The notes: generated by a model not told the origin, from the sequence alone. A DNA stretch of 64,000 nucleotides from Plectrocnemia conspersa (GCA_009617715.1 VTFK01000206.1:389895-453894); one strand, 5' to 3'; counted from the stretch's first letter, positions 22,260-35,559 are shown. Made by a program: numbers and translations.

Positions 22260-24230
22260 ATATTTTTTTTTAATATTTAACTTAATGTCGTTAATAAACT
22301 AATACGGCAATAATTCATCCGAAATGTAGCTTTTCCTTTTAGTTTCTTGATCTGTGAATCATTGCAGTATTTCAAATGGTGAGGAAATATCAAAATAACG
22401 AAACACCTGTAAAAATGTTCGTATGTTAATGGATGATATTTTTTGAAAGTTTTTTTTTCACGTTGTAACGTTTTTACTTATGAATTAGGCAATAATATAC
22501 AGAATTTCACGTTGAAAAACTTTTTTAATTGATCGATTATCAACCGCAGATGTTTCGATTTTTTTCAATTGGATTAATTTTATGTTTACCTAGGCAAATA
22601 ATTTCGCTCCAGATATTTATTTCTGTTCAAGGAGTGTTACATAAAATACTATTTTTTTAGATAAAATAAATAATTATAGTTCATACAATTTATAAAAAAA
22701 ATACACGTGCTCATTGCATTACAATGCAATAGGATATGACGATTATTTTTATGAAAATTTGAAGTAAAATATAATTTATTTTATTTTGCATTATGTAGAA
22801 ATAGTATACTACCATCTCTCATTATTATGTAAAGGCAAACTTGATGGTATCCCAGTATTTTTTTATTAGAAAAAATCGCATGACGCAGGACTCATGCCTG
22901 AGTTCACGACCACTAAACAAATGTTCTTTTAAGACTCGCACACGTTAAGTTGTTAAAAAGTAAATTTACAAGTCAAACATAAGAGCTTAAAATTTTTAAC
23001 ACAGCTTAAAATTACTTTATAGCAACTGGATTTGATTAGAATTAAATTCAACAAAATTTGTTATTGTCACGAGAATCAAGTTAAACTGAATTTAAGGCAA
23101 GAACATTAAACAGTAATTTGGAAATAGTATTACGTTATTATTTAGGGCAGTAAAATATTGCATTTAAATATACTCTAAATTACGTATTAAAAATGCATTA
23201 CTCTTTTCGAAATAATGACATGTTAAAAATATTTTTTAATGTAATCATATGATCTATACATATTCATTTTAAAAATTCCATTACAAATATGAACCCAAAA
23301 AATGTGGTATTAAAAATACAGCTCGCAGACAAAACAAAGGGTAAAATAAAATTAGGAAGAAACATATAACTTAAAGCTTTGTTTGCCAGTGACAGAATTA
23401 CGTAGTTATTAAATAATAATTTGTACTATTGATAAACGAGATTTTTTTTCATGGCGGATATTGCATAAATAAAAGCAATTTCACTGCTTTAGTAAAAAAA
23501 CATGGATTTATTACCAGCTGAGGATTTCCTTACTCAGAATTTACCTTTAAAATTTGATCGAATGTCACGCAGTTACAGGATCAGATTAATCAGATCACTA
23601 TTTATTCTTAGCAACATTGTTCTTAATATTAGCGTAAATCCAAAATAAATTTAATATTTATATCTCATTGTTGTAAAGCTAATATTAATAATTTAAATTA
23701 ATAAACATAATGAAGCGCTTATCGCACAATATTAATTAAAAATATATGCTTTCTCGCATTTATGAATTTATCTATTGAGTACAGATTTCAATGAAGATTC
23801 AATTATTAAACGCAAAATATATGACCAATACATGTATGAATATTATATAAATATTCGACGATTCTTACTTGTAAAATCTGGGTACAAATCGCATATATTA
23901 TAGATACATGTGTTTTTTAATTTATATCATATCTGGGAAATCGATAGTGTTTATTAAATTATTTTTATTTTCAATAATCTTCACAGATTTTCCTAATCTC
24001 ATGGATCAATATTATGATGAATAATTATTGAAACAGTTTGCATTTTAATTGAAAATTTAAAATATGTACATAAAAAAATATTATGTATTGTATAGCGATG
24101 ATTGACATAACAAAATCAAAAACATATGACACGAGTATAGTATCACTTTAAAATCCATTATCAAACCGGGGGTAGTGTATTGTAAGCCTAAGCAAGGTGA
24201 AAAATTGTATAGAATTAAAAATGGCCAATA
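22260..24230. other. AT-rich stretch, nothing assignable
   Basis: No coding frames or repeats recognised. A modest GC-richer patch lies at about 22870-22950. Confidence 0.5.
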
Positions 24231-24233
24231 AAA

Positions 24234-24690
24234 TCACCAGGTATGAAAATCGATATCTTGACAAAATAATAATATGAATAAATCATCGCACGTACGCAAG
24301 ATGCGGTCCTGTTTTCCGTCGTATATATAATAAATCGCCCTTAAAAAACTAGTGTGAGTTGGGCCTGATTTGGTTTCGAGGGGACGATTTACGCTAATGC
24401 GCCCATCGAGAGTCGAATTGGCCCCATAACTTTCGGGGGCCCTCATTGAAATTTGGGGACCCCCATTGAAACGCGCGACGGCTTATTGTCGCCCCTTTAT
24501 TGCCGCAAGGTGCACGAAGACAAACGGTCCATGTACGACGCTGAAGGGTTGGAATTATGCCTTAGATTCGCAGACATTTAGCGGTGCAAAACAAGCCATT
24601 GTTTGTTTTGTAGAGCAGAGCCGGGTTTGGGGTTGGGCGCGTGTCTTTGGGCGTCGCTATTTGTTTTCGTTTCAATCAAAGTGATGGTAT
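24234..24690. promoter_or_regulatory. Large GC-rich island, candidate enhancer
   Basis: One of the most contrasting islands of the window. It contains CCCCTTTATTGCCGC (Hox/Cdx-type TTTATTG), ATAATAAATC, and a duplicated word around 24442-24475 (ctcattgaaatttgggga / cccattgaaacgcg). Open frames on both strands (70 codons minus, 72 codons plus) overlap each other and have no domain. This is typical of GC-rich noncoding sequence with few stops. Confidence 0.4.
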
Positions 24691-24699
24691 TTTTTTCTC

Positions 24700-27600
24700 C
24701 GGCAGATTATTGTTTGTGTTGTACTTGAAATGTGCTTTCCAAAATAAACTGGTTTTAACGGCGAGCACTCAAAGGTGGGCGTGATAGAGATTTGGGTTTT
24801 GGTGGAGAAGAAAAATGGACACCTGAACATATTTTAATGTATCACCGTACTTAATGTTCTTTAAATTTAATTAATTTTTAAATATAATAGTAATGCATAA
24901 ATGTTATTATTAGTAAGTTATATGTATTAGACAATATTTTTAAATGGTTATAAATTTAGATTTTTTGAGATCACTTGTGGTGCGATACTAGTTACATAAT
25001 AGCAATTATCGCGTTCGAGTTCAAATTGAACGAAAACTCTTAAGTGATTAAAATTGTGCCTTATTTGATTTGGCAAATGGCAAGAAGCAGTAATGGTAGG
25101 AATTGTTTGAAGGCAAAGAAAATAAAGTAAGTGGAAATAATTACAACAATTCAAAGGGTAGTAATCGAAATGGTTAGTTATTTTAAAGGTATCGTATTAT
25201 TTCATTACAATTTATAATGTTCAAGACTCTAGTTATATATAATTTAAATTACAAGAATATCAATTGAGATAAAACTTGAAATTGTTATTGTGTTTGGAAT
25301 AGGGATGAATTTCCAGGAATTAACCCAAGGATTAAAACTTTTTTTTATGAAGTATATGTTATTAAATTGCCAAAAACATTAAGACAATAATAACAATATT
25401 TAATTATATGATCTCGGAAAAATATTATTACAAAAATAATAAGTATTGTTTTAGCTTAACTATTAATAATTTAGGTCTAGTAATCAGAAAAATTCTGTAT
25501 TTAAACAAAAATTATTAATCTTTCTTTTGATTTATACATTTATAAAGTGACATTTGCTTGATGGACATCCTTCCGAGGGTAAATTGTGTAATGGGAATAT
25601 TGTGGCATCACGGTGCTTTTTATCTTTCGCTGATATATTTTTTTCTGTGACCGTTTCGTATCAAAGCAATATATTGTCAATGTGTATTATTTATGTGAAT
25701 CTTTTGGGCTTTTATTATGGTCCCATCTTTTACGCTATATTGTCTTGCTTCTCTCAATTGTTGATGAATGATCATTTTTGGACAAAGAAATTTACTGCGT
25801 GAGTTTCAAGAATGAGAACCCATATAAAATCACGTCTTAATTTAAAACTTTTTTTTTTGAAATTCAATAAAGTTTGTATAAACACAACTCACTGTTTCTA
25901 AACTGTAAAATAATGTTATCGATTATTTATAGGTTATAAATTGTTTCTGCGATCAATTTACGCGGCGAATAAATGCTGACGATTAATTGCTAGTGGTGAA
26001 TTAGGGGCGAGAAAATTTTCTAGACTAACATTAATCGAGTTCTTTGAAGTGCAAAAATATATTGATTGTTTCTAGGAAAATATCTGATAAATATGGTGTG
26101 CTTAAGCTTAAAGTCAAATATAGTTAAACGCAAGGATGTGCTTAAAAACTTGATAGGACCTCATGGATAAGTTCGAAGAACCAGATAAAAACATTATTAA
26201 AAGAGAGTCATTAAATTTCTGTATTATAAAGACTAATTATCTTTTCACATATGGCTTTGATATTTCTAAAGTTTGTTACACTTAAATTAATTACATTCAC
26301 AGCTTATGCAATATAGATTTTTATTTTATTTAAGATTTTTTACGTGAAAGAAGCTGCGGTTATGCTGTCATTTGCCAGCATTTCTCCGCACATCATTATA
26401 CTTTTTTTTATCTTATGAAGTACCGAAAACTGTATTTTAAATTTTTTGTGGCAAATATTTCAGAGGTACTTACAGATTTTTTTCTGCATTGGTTTTTAAT
26501 ATCTGGTCATTCAAATAAAAATATTTTTGATACAAAGCTTATTGATAATCGCAAGAAACGCGTTGAATCTATCTAAACAAATGCCACTTGTTAACGAATT
26601 TATCAGACTGATTGACTCTTGTGAATGCCAGCGTTCGACAGCAAGATGTGATAAAGTGAAACGTTTTGTTGAACTTGAGATGTGAATTGCAGAACAAGTT
26701 TACTTGTCACGCCTACGTGGTGATCGGAGATTTGCTTGGATTTGTGCAACTTAAAAATGCACCTAAACAAAATACTCTCAATATCCATATACATAAAAAG
26801 GAAGCACTATAATTAACAATAGGATTGTTATGCAAAAAGCCATTCTTATAAAAATCATAATGTTTATGACATAAATCGTCGCATTAGCCTGAGAGTCAAG
26901 AATAGAAAAAAATAAAAGCACCTCCATTATATATGTAATGTAAAAAATATTATATATTTGCATAGTGCACTCACGACACTTCCTTTCAGAATACACTTCC
27001 ATCGGTATTTTCAATCCAGAAATTCAAAAATTAAGAATTTGAATTTCATACAATTTTGCTTTCTTTCTTAATGGTCTACGAAAATGACAATTAAGGTTTT
27101 CTTTCTTTACATAATTTCTGTAAATAACTATCGTTTAGAAATTCCACAAGTAATAATTTGTCTTTAGACACATGCTTAGTGAACATGCAAGGCTATTAAC
27201 GATATTTTTGTCCAAATAAAGAGTTTTTGAATGATATAAATCTGTTCAAGAGAGATGATAAGACGTGGAAGATTTAAAATTCATATATTACATTAAAGTA
27301 GAAGATAAATCATATTGTCTTAAGGAACATTAACTAGAAATATTTTTGCTACCATGTAGAATAAAAGGCAAACTAGACTAGAGACTATTCCAAATAGTGC
27401 ATTTTTTGTAGAGTAGAAACTCTGATATTATATCTGCTAGTACTTATTTTTATAGATTATGAACTCTTTTTTGATAAAAAATATATATTGTCGCTATTTT
27501 TTTTTTTGGGTTTCAAATTATTATATAAAATTTTCATATACAAATTAAATGTACTGACTAGTGTTATTAACTATAAGCTGAAATTATTCGTAATAAAATA

Positions 27601-28360
27601 TAGCTATAAACCAATGTATAGACAGACACTAGTTATAGAGCTAGCGGAAGCAAAACCATAATATATAAATAGAGAAGCAAACGATTTTAATTCATTTTTC
27701 GCTCATTCAAACTGAGTGTTTTCTTGTTGTATAGGGTCGAATTGGAATACTGAGCTGGTTTGCCTATGTGATTTTCAACAAAGGAAAAGATTTTCATCTT
27801 CGACCGTTTCACAGCAATTTTAATTAGTGCCCACCTTTTTCTGCTCGGAAAATTCCAGAGGTAAACAATGGAAATGAAAATACATATTTTTGCCTAGTTC
27901 TTCTTTTTTATTTTAATTGGTATTTTTTGAGTGAGAAAATCTGCTTCAACGTGGCGATTATTGAATTAAAAATGAAAAATATGATACTCTCGGCTTTCCG
28001 TAATTCGATTTATATATAACGAATACACAAACACGGAACAGTTTGTGTTTATTGCACTAACTTCCAAGTCATAATTGGGTATTGGAGAGGTGTCAGTGAC
28101 GAGCAAGACGAGTAACTTTATACCACAAGGCGAACGTTGGTCTGCTGTTGATAACGTTGCAAAGTTCTACATCCAATTAGGGAGGAATACTATTGAAACA
28201 AAGAGTTTTGACTAGAGATTTCAGTTTAAACCTTACAACGGTTCTATTTTAATTTATCGAAGCAGAAACAGTAATTCACTTAGCACATGCAAATATCTAA
28301 ATTTGAAATAATATTTCGCTTTTAACTGTAATAGTCTCTTTTATGTTGTTATCTGTTTTT
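24700..28360. other. AT-rich stretch, short unassigned frames only
   Basis: Contains an 82-codon plus frame (25554-25802, MLDGHPSEGKLCNGN...) and hydrophobic minus frames near 26603-27014. None has a recognisable domain, leader or splice context. Slightly GC-richer patches occur near 24760, 26340 and 27820. Confidence 0.4.
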
Positions 28361-28364
28361 TCAG

Positions 28365-28557
28365 ATTTATATTTTGTTATAATATTTATTTGAAAAATAA
28401 AATCACTGTAAATTTTATGATATCATGTCAGATATTGAATTCACTTGTCCAGATATGTTGCTATCCTTAGCTGTCACGTTGCATAGAATTAATGATGACG
28501 GAGGGAATATCTGTCCAGGTTGCCTCTTGCGAAATAGACGAATATATAATTTGACAG
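28365..28557 (+). CDS. Weak candidate exon with Cys-rich open frame
   Basis: A good acceptor (atctgttttttcag) ends at 28364. ATG at 28425 opens MSDIEFTCPDMLLSLAVTLH and continues through NICPGCLLRNRR to an ACAG/GTACTG donor-like junction at 28557/28558. Unspliced, the frame is 50 codons and stops at 28577. The three cysteines and one histidine do not match a zinc-finger spacing I know. Codon use looks less A/T-driven than the flanks, but the evidence is thin. Confidence 0.2.
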
Positions 28558-28579
28558 GTACTGTGAAAGCACCATAGAT

Positions 28580-29250
28580 ATATTATATTATATAAACATA
28601 CATTATTGATTTTATGTTGATCGAATAAACAGACGGTTCAACAAAGCTCCAGCGAGTAAAAAAATAACTTAGGTTCTAGACTAAAAAAATAAACAGTGCA
28701 TCATAAACTATTTAAAAAATGCAAAATTACACTTTGATGTTTTATTATATTAAAAAATAAATTTATAAGAAAATATTTAAAGTTGCATGACTTTATATTA
28801 TTGTATAAACAGGAAATTGAAAATATTTTAATAAAATTAATTTAGATCTACGATGTACCCGCTAGGCTTAAGGGTTGACGACCTCTGCTTTATAATCATT
28901 ATAGAAGGTTAACATGTCCAGTTAAGTCAAACATAAATTTTCTGGGGGTTCTGGGTTATTAATCACAATCTAACATCAACGTCAAGAAGTTTAAGACTTA
29001 GAAAGCAGCATAAAACCCTTACTGGCAGATGTACTACATTAGCAGTGGGACAGGGACATTTAATCCTTCCGTTAATAAGGATTGTGCGTGCGTGGCGGTT
29101 TGGGTCTTATAATACAGAGTGTTTCATAAACTTTGCAATAAATATTAAATATTTATTGAGATATCGCGGTGGGGATAATAATAAGGTAGTTCATTTTTTT
29201 AAAATGGAAAATCTTTAATCTTATTTTCTCATTATTTTGTCTAAAGAACG
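28580..29250. other. AT-rich stretch, nothing assignable
   Basis: A somewhat GC-richer patch at 28980-29110 has no recognised content. Confidence 0.45.
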
Positions 29251-29254
29251 ATTT

Positions 29255-29340
29255 AAATTCTTAGATGTCTGACTTTGTGAGGTGAAATGGGAAGCAGCTG
29301 CTTTCTCGGCTCTTAGATTTTTTTAGAGTAAATTTGCTTT
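29255..29340 (+). repeat. Possible KREAAA-related fragment
   Basis: The sequence gtgaaatgggaagcagctgc matches 52180-52310 (minus strand) and is a distant variant of the agagagaagcggcgg block. It is short and diverged. Confidence 0.3.
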
Positions 29341-29349
29341 ACATAAAAA

Positions 29350-30515
29350 CACATGGTACGAATTAGGCTGAATCTCGTGTGTCCCAAGTCGGAAGTAAAA
29401 TAGTAAGATTGTCAAGATCCGAATGTAAATTCATAATGGAAGTGTACTAGTTTAGTATTATTATATTTTATAAGCACATAAGGCGCTTTCGCTTATTGTA
29501 TTGTTGAACTTTGTGCTAATGCGATGATTGGAGGCGGAAACAGACAATGCTGTTATCTGTTCCTATTTTTATAAGAATGATTTATTTCATAACTTAAACA
29601 GATTTGGCAACGCTTATAATTTTAATATCTTCTAGCCATTTTTTACTGACTTGTATTGATATTTTTGTATTTATATAGACACCGACTGACCTTTGTTTAG
29701 ATCAGTTTGAAAGTGACTCGAATCTATCCAAATCTTTGCTAGTATATTTTTAAATCTACTATCTCGAATAAAATTTAAAAATAAATCTTAAAATGAAAAA
29801 CATTAAGCAATCATTAAGTAACCATTTTCTCTCAATATACTCGAATGACTAGTGCCTCTTCAAAATCCATGGTCTTTATGTTTATAAGACGTTATTTTTT
29901 CAACAAAACAATGCATTTGAAAAACATTTGTTAATAAAATATTTGTTGGGGTATCTACTATGACCGAAATTCGCAGAATAAAAAACAAAAAATGTTGAAA
30001 AAGTCCACCATTTATTATCTTACTTGGAAATTTTATGCAATGAATTTTATTCCAACGTTTCTAGCAAAGGGGCACTATTTTTTTCTTGTAGAATTATCTA
30101 CTAATATTTTAAAAAAATTATTTAACAACAAAAAGTACTTTGCGTCACTTAAATTTCAAACAATGGAGCCATATTCGAAGACGTTACGAACTTGCGTATC
30201 ATCAATTACTTATTGAAGTAAAACGCGCATAAATTCGGCGTCACGAATAACCTTGTTTTGCAAGTCGCAATTATTCAACAATGATTTTTTTTACGCTTTT
30301 AATATGTCATTGCGTTAAATATTAGTCTTACTATTAACTGATGATCATGACCAGTATAATTAAAAAAATATAATGTTATCACCTGTTACTTTGTATTGAA
30401 ATTATTTTATACTTATTATACACAGCCTAAAATAATAAGCAGTAGCAGTGTAAAGAATAATTTATAATGCTTATGGATTAGTCAGCCATTTTCTTGATAA
30501 GATTTGTCTGTTGTT
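29350..30515. other. AT-rich stretch, nothing assignable
   Basis: Includes a 74-codon plus frame (29992-30216) of A/T-driven composition with no domain. Confidence 0.45.
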
Positions 30516-30519
30516 TCAT

Positions 30520-30920
30520 CCGAGTCATTCTGTACACTACGCCTCATTCTAGTATACGCTTAGAGAGATTCCTATACGACGTGATGCGTTTGTCGTCTGC
30601 TGAAACGTGGATGACAATAAATCAGGAATCTGGCCCGTGACACGGGTAAGGGTTGCGGTATCCCGCTAGGCAACTAGTAACGACGAGCTAGCAGTAAATA
30701 GGTTTGGTAATAGGGTCGATCAAGTGTTGCGGCCGGCGGTTGGACCACAAGGCTCATTATTACGCACGCAGCCTGTGTTATTAATGAATGAAAACTGATC
30801 GTTTGTGGCTTGGCTGATGATTTGGGATGTTGCGGTGGTAGTGGCAGATCGGATCGTTCAAGATGATATATTAATTAATGGGTTGCTGCGTAAGCACATT
30901 GGATCCTTACATACTGCATA
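30520..30920. promoter_or_regulatory. GC-rich island with Runx- and homeodomain-type sites
   Basis: It contains GGACCACAAGG (a Runx-type TGTGGTC core), GTTTGTGGC, TTATTAATGAATG and ATTAATTAATGGG (homeodomain-type), and several CpG-rich stretches (ggcccgtgacacggg, tgcggccggcgg). All frames carry stops, so it is noncoding. It is a strong candidate for a developmental enhancer. Confidence 0.4.
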
Positions 30921-30929
30921 ATTGACAAG

Positions 30930-32420
30930 GTTTGCAAAATTTGTTCTGGCGATTTTTTTAGAAAATTAAGGGCGAAGAGTTGAAAATTGTCATATCTTTG
31001 CCTTGATACGGGTCGTCTTAGATTCCGACTAGCTGCATTAAAACTCTTTATTTATATTTTCTTAAATACCTAGCTGATTAAATTTGACGTTTAGGTAACC
31101 TAGAGGGTCGCGATCGCGTCCTTTATTCTTGACTGTTGCGGCCAAGACGTTTTATAAACTTTACGTATTATTTTATGTGCACACAATCACATGCACAGTA
31201 AAATATTTTTTTTTGGTAATTACGATTTCAGTCTAATGTATCTGAATTTGTATTTGACAAGCATCATGTAAAAAACGATCACTTTAATTTACCAAAATGC
31301 CTTACTAATATAATTTATTTAATAAAATTGCATTTTTTTTGTTTCCGTAGTACTGACAGTCTAAAAATTAAAGAAATAAACGCGAAATTCCAGTACCCGT
31401 ACGCCCATAAGCAGTGGTACCTCACGATAGTAAAAGGCAAACAGCTAGTGATTTTTAAATTATAACATTAAAAAATAGGGGAAAAATAACGATTAACAAG
31501 TCGAAAAAAAAATTGATACAGGTCGAGTTTATCACTGCCACGGCCGCGTTTTCACACATATACTAAGCACAAATTGACTTGTATTGGTATATACGTTAAA
31601 ATTATTTAATGAGTGGTTTCAATTTATGTGTCGCATAGGATAAAAAAAATAAATTCATTATATTTGTCTAATTATATACATAAAATAAAAAAGTGCTGCT
31701 TTTAAGAATTTGTTTTGATTCGTACTTGTTTATTATCACTGCGTTACGTTTAAATTAAACAATAGCGAAACGTATTTTAGCTTAATTTAAGTATACGCTT
31801 TTTTCTTTAGAACTCACTGCGCAACGCATAATTTTTGTGAAAACAAAATCAACGCATTTACGTTCAATTTACATTTAAAAAATGGCCAGACCTTTGTGTC
31901 AAGGGTGTATATTTTGGCATTAGACAAATATTTTGTTAATAACTAAAATGGTGGAGCTGGACCAGAATTTTACGTAGAGGGGGAATCGGTTGCTTTTATG
32001 ATTTTTCTGTTTGTGCGAATTTTCTTGGTTTCGAAATTGCAGTTTCCTTACAGTGGTCATGTTAAAAAAGATTATTTTTGCTCTATGTGAGCAAGTGGCA
32101 ATTATTTTATGTTTTATATGCAGCTTTTGTTGCTTAAACTAATAAGTAGAAATGCTTATTTAGACTTATGGCTATGTAGACAGAATCCACGTTCTATGAT
32201 GAAGCATGAATATGTCTCCCGGGTGATCATTTATATGCAAACCCATCGTTTTTTTTTTTTTTTGTAAAATATTATAACAAATTTTATTTATTGTTTTCTA
32301 GGATCATAATACATTATACAAGTACTTAGTGCTTAGTGAAATCAATGTAGGTTATTATTAATTTTATATGCACAATATAATGAGCAAATATCTTCACTGC
32401 GCAAACGAAGTGTGAATTAA
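30930..32420. other. AT-rich stretch, nothing assignable
   Basis: No coding frame or recognisable element. The patch 31090-31150 is mildly GC-richer. Confidence 0.5.
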
Positions 32421-32423
32421 TAT

Positions 32424-32831
32424 TTATCTATCTAAATGTGATGAAATTGCGCCATTATTCACTTTAATATTTTTATTAACGATCCCGGAGAAAACTTTGT
32501 GTAAGTAAAGTACAAAAATACATTTCAGATGACCATACTTCGTGTTAAATAAACCGGTACACATTTCGAGAGAAAAGTGCGCGATAAATAAAACGGAATG
32601 CAAGGGACACCGCAGAGAATTAAAGCTGAAAAACATGGCGTACATTATGACCGCGAGAAATTTGTGCGTGTAATTTCGAATTATTTTATGGGGTGAAAAG
32701 CGTTTTATTTCAGTTTCTGGAGCACTTACAAACGCGTGGTTACTTTGCAAGTTTACTGGATGGGACTTTGAACGCTTTGCTGTTGATATAAGTTTATAAA
32801 TCTTTGAAACTGCCCAAACATTAATGGCCAA
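32424..32831. promoter_or_regulatory. Island with a 135-codon minus-strand frame and posterior-Hox-type sites
   Basis: The minus-strand frame from 32831 is open for 135 codons (MAINVWAVSKIYKLIS...SSHLDR). This is unusually long for this DNA, but it shows no domain or signal peptide. The plus strand carries CGATAAATAAAACG and ATTATTTTATGGGG, which contain the TTTATGG/ATAAA cores bound by Abd-B/Cad-type homeoproteins. I cannot separate a small lineage-specific gene from a conserved noncoding element. The second seems likelier. Confidence 0.3.
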
Positions 32832-32834
32832 AAA

Positions 32835-34375
32835 AATATTAACACCACATAAAATTCAGTATAGTCAAATAGTTAGCTCCATTTATTATTATTTATTTTT
32901 TGGTAGTGATAAAAATTATAAAAAGGCGATGTAAATTAAAAAGTCTTGCCAAATAATTTGAATAAAATACAGAAAAATAAATTCATATTTTATTTACTTT
33001 ACTAACCAATATAATTCTAAAGTAATATAAATATGAGTCAATTGATATAATTAGTAGGTAGCTAAATATTTTTAATTCATCTCTCACAAATAACCTGAGA
33101 CGATTACATGTTTCAAATTCCATTACTAAAAGTTATATTTACTTTACTGGTTTAAGCCAGAATATTGGTTACTTTTATCTGTTTTTAAAGTTAGATTTAA
33201 TGAGTTTGAAATGGTGTACCTTATCTTTGAAGAATTGCTATCCTCGAAGATTTGCCGCGATGGAAAAAACTTATAAAGTGCGTTTAGTATATGTAAATCT
33301 TCGCACTTTTTATGGCCTCACCATGAATCGTCGACGCGAGTATCGGCGAAGCCATTATCACTTGTGATTTATTTAACAGTCGGAATTCGAATTGCGTTTG
33401 TGAAAATAAACGAAACGTGTTATAAAAAGGCGTTGCGTAAAAATTAACTTGAAAAAATCGTATCCATGTTAGGCGACCATAATTTAAAAAATATTAATAT
33501 TATCCCTATTTAAGTAAATTAAAATTTAAACAGAACGGACTTTACATAGAGATATATGTCGAAATCAAATATAATAGATTATAACCACGGCTCATAGAAA
33601 AAAAATATCCTAGCAATTTAAAATCTGCCGCAAATTGTTAGAATATTTGATTAAAATCTAATTTTTCATCAGCGAGCTCTGGCTGACCGACGAGTTTGCA
33701 AAAGCAAAAGTTTCGCCTTAATCAAATTAAGAAAGTTTGCAGAAAAGATCATGAGCATTGTTTGAACATCGGCGGTTCAAAAGGCCCAACTTCCGGATTT
33801 ATTTTGTTTGTGTTTGTGACGTAATCTTTATTTTTAAAAAAATAATGCAATAAGCTTTCGCCCAGATGCTCATTTTTTAGCGGCGCTTAAATTACATTAA
33901 AATATTTCTGATCTTTTTAACTCGGTTAAGGTCATTTCTTAAGTATCCTTCCCACACCAAGCGACCGGAAGTATGTGAGTAGAAAAAGAGTTAAGAGTTT
34001 GACCTAAACCCACAAGCTGCTTAATGACCCGGAAACTCGAATCCAAAAAGACTAACGACTCTAGGAATGTATTGATTTACGATGTGTGAATATTGTTACG
34101 TTTTACTATGAGCTTGAAACTCATCCAGATTCTTACAAAATAAATACATTAAAAAACTAGCGTTTAAATTATAAAGTAATTTTAATACGAAACCCTACCT
34201 AATAAATTTTTCAGAAAGAAAACAATTATTTCTCACAGAATCATTAAAAATTTAGATAGGGCTACAAATTATGGTTGAATTTATTCGGCACATAAAGAGA
34301 ATATATAATGAATGAAAACAAACTAGCACACGTTTCATTTATCAATAAATAAACAACAAAATGTAGATTCTGAAA
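32835..34375. other. AT-rich stretch with mild GC patches
   Basis: Patches near 33290-33430 and 33670-33800 are less A/T-rich but have no open frame or repeat match. Confidence 0.45.
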
Positions 34376-34379
34376 TTAA

Positions 34380-34510
34380 GCGATGGAATTGAAATGGCAG
34401 ATCGTGTAAATCGGACAGGCTGGCGTGGCAAGTTGTATTATTGTTGGCTGTGATTTCGTGGAGCAGATGGGATCTGTCGCGATGCTCTCTGTTACCAAGT
34501 GTCACATATT
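34380..34510. promoter_or_regulatory. Small GC-rich island
   Basis: A compact block (tggcagatcgtgtaaatcgg, then ggctggcgtggcaag) with stops in all frames. It is a candidate regulatory element from composition only. Confidence 0.3.
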
Positions 34511-34519
34511 TTATTAAAC

Positions 34520-35260
34520 TTATTCAAGATGAGGATGCTTGCTAGTCAGTTGCGTCGCTTCTAGGATATATCCCCGAAATTGGTTCACGCCTAAAGAAAA
34601 AAATTAAATAGCCACTCAGGCGATCACCTATTTATGGAATATTTAAATGTATTATCTGGCGCGTGTCTTTTCTAAACAAAGAGTAGTTTTTAGTGATATT
34701 TAAAAGTAAAAAACGTCTTGGGATAGATTTGAAATTAGGTAGTCTGTGCAACATTTATAATTAATATCAAACTATTTGGTCACAAAATCTATCTTTCATT
34801 GTTGTTATTATATTATGTGTGGCCCCATTTTTAAGATATGTTGATCTTTCTTTTCGTTTGTCCGAAATTGTAACCTCAAAATTATAATAAATTTTGCAGA
34901 TGATCAAATTTATTAGTGAAATATGTATTCTTTTTTGTATTTTATTTTTGAAAAATTAATATACATAAAAGAAAAAAATAAAATACATAAAAAATATAAA
35001 AATTAAACATAATTATAATTTAAATTTTACTTTATGTATTATTTCATTAATTAAAATAAATAGTTTGTAAAAAATAATTCTTATAAAAATTTTACTTGAC
35101 ATTTTATAAATTATTATTAAGCAATAATTATTTGTTTTTGTTGAATTTAATCACAGTAAATTGGCTTTAATATTTTTTATAAAATAAATTATTTATATAT
35201 GTTTTTAGGTTTGACTTATGATACCATTAAAAAAATCGAATACTTTCACGTAACAGCATT
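34520..35260. other. Very AT-rich stretch, nothing assignable
   Basis: Close to pure A/T in places (34920-35200). No feature. Confidence 0.5.
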
Positions 35261-35264
35261 ATTT

Positions 35265-35555
35265 GCGTTAATACAGTCAGTTAGAGAGTTATCCATTTCA
35301 TCATTATTTATAATTTAGAAAAAAATGGCAAGTTTGGGTTTACGCTTCTATTATTAGCTCTAATCTAAAAGCACATGATACAGACATACGTTCGATATAC
35401 TTATAATTACTTTAGTTTATTTTTTGAGCACATTTGTAGAAGAAGGTATATTTGTATCGTGTGCTTTAGAGCTAATAGTAAGGGCGTAAACTCAAACTTG
35501 ATATCTTTTTAATAATTAGGAATAATGATTAAACTCGAACTGACTGTGTTAACGC
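35265..35555. mobile_element. Foldback-type MITE (about 291 bp)
   Basis: The left half from GCGTTAATACAGTCAGTT and the right half ending AACTGACTGTGTTAACGC are reverse complements. Pairing continues over about 130-145 bp per arm: caagtttgggtttacgc pairs with gcgtaaactcaaacttg, ctattattagctcta with tagagctaatagtaag, and aagcacatgataca with tgtatcgtgtgctt, around a centre near 35410. It has no coding capacity. A target-site duplication could not be assigned with confidence. Long near-palindromic structure of this kind is typical of foldback MITEs mobilised in trans. Confidence 0.8.
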
Positions 35556-35559
35556 GAAC

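Noticed and set aside
26603..27014. Two hydrophobic minus-strand frames resembling small membrane proteins
   Set aside because: They overlap in different phases, are A/T-driven and lack supporting signals.
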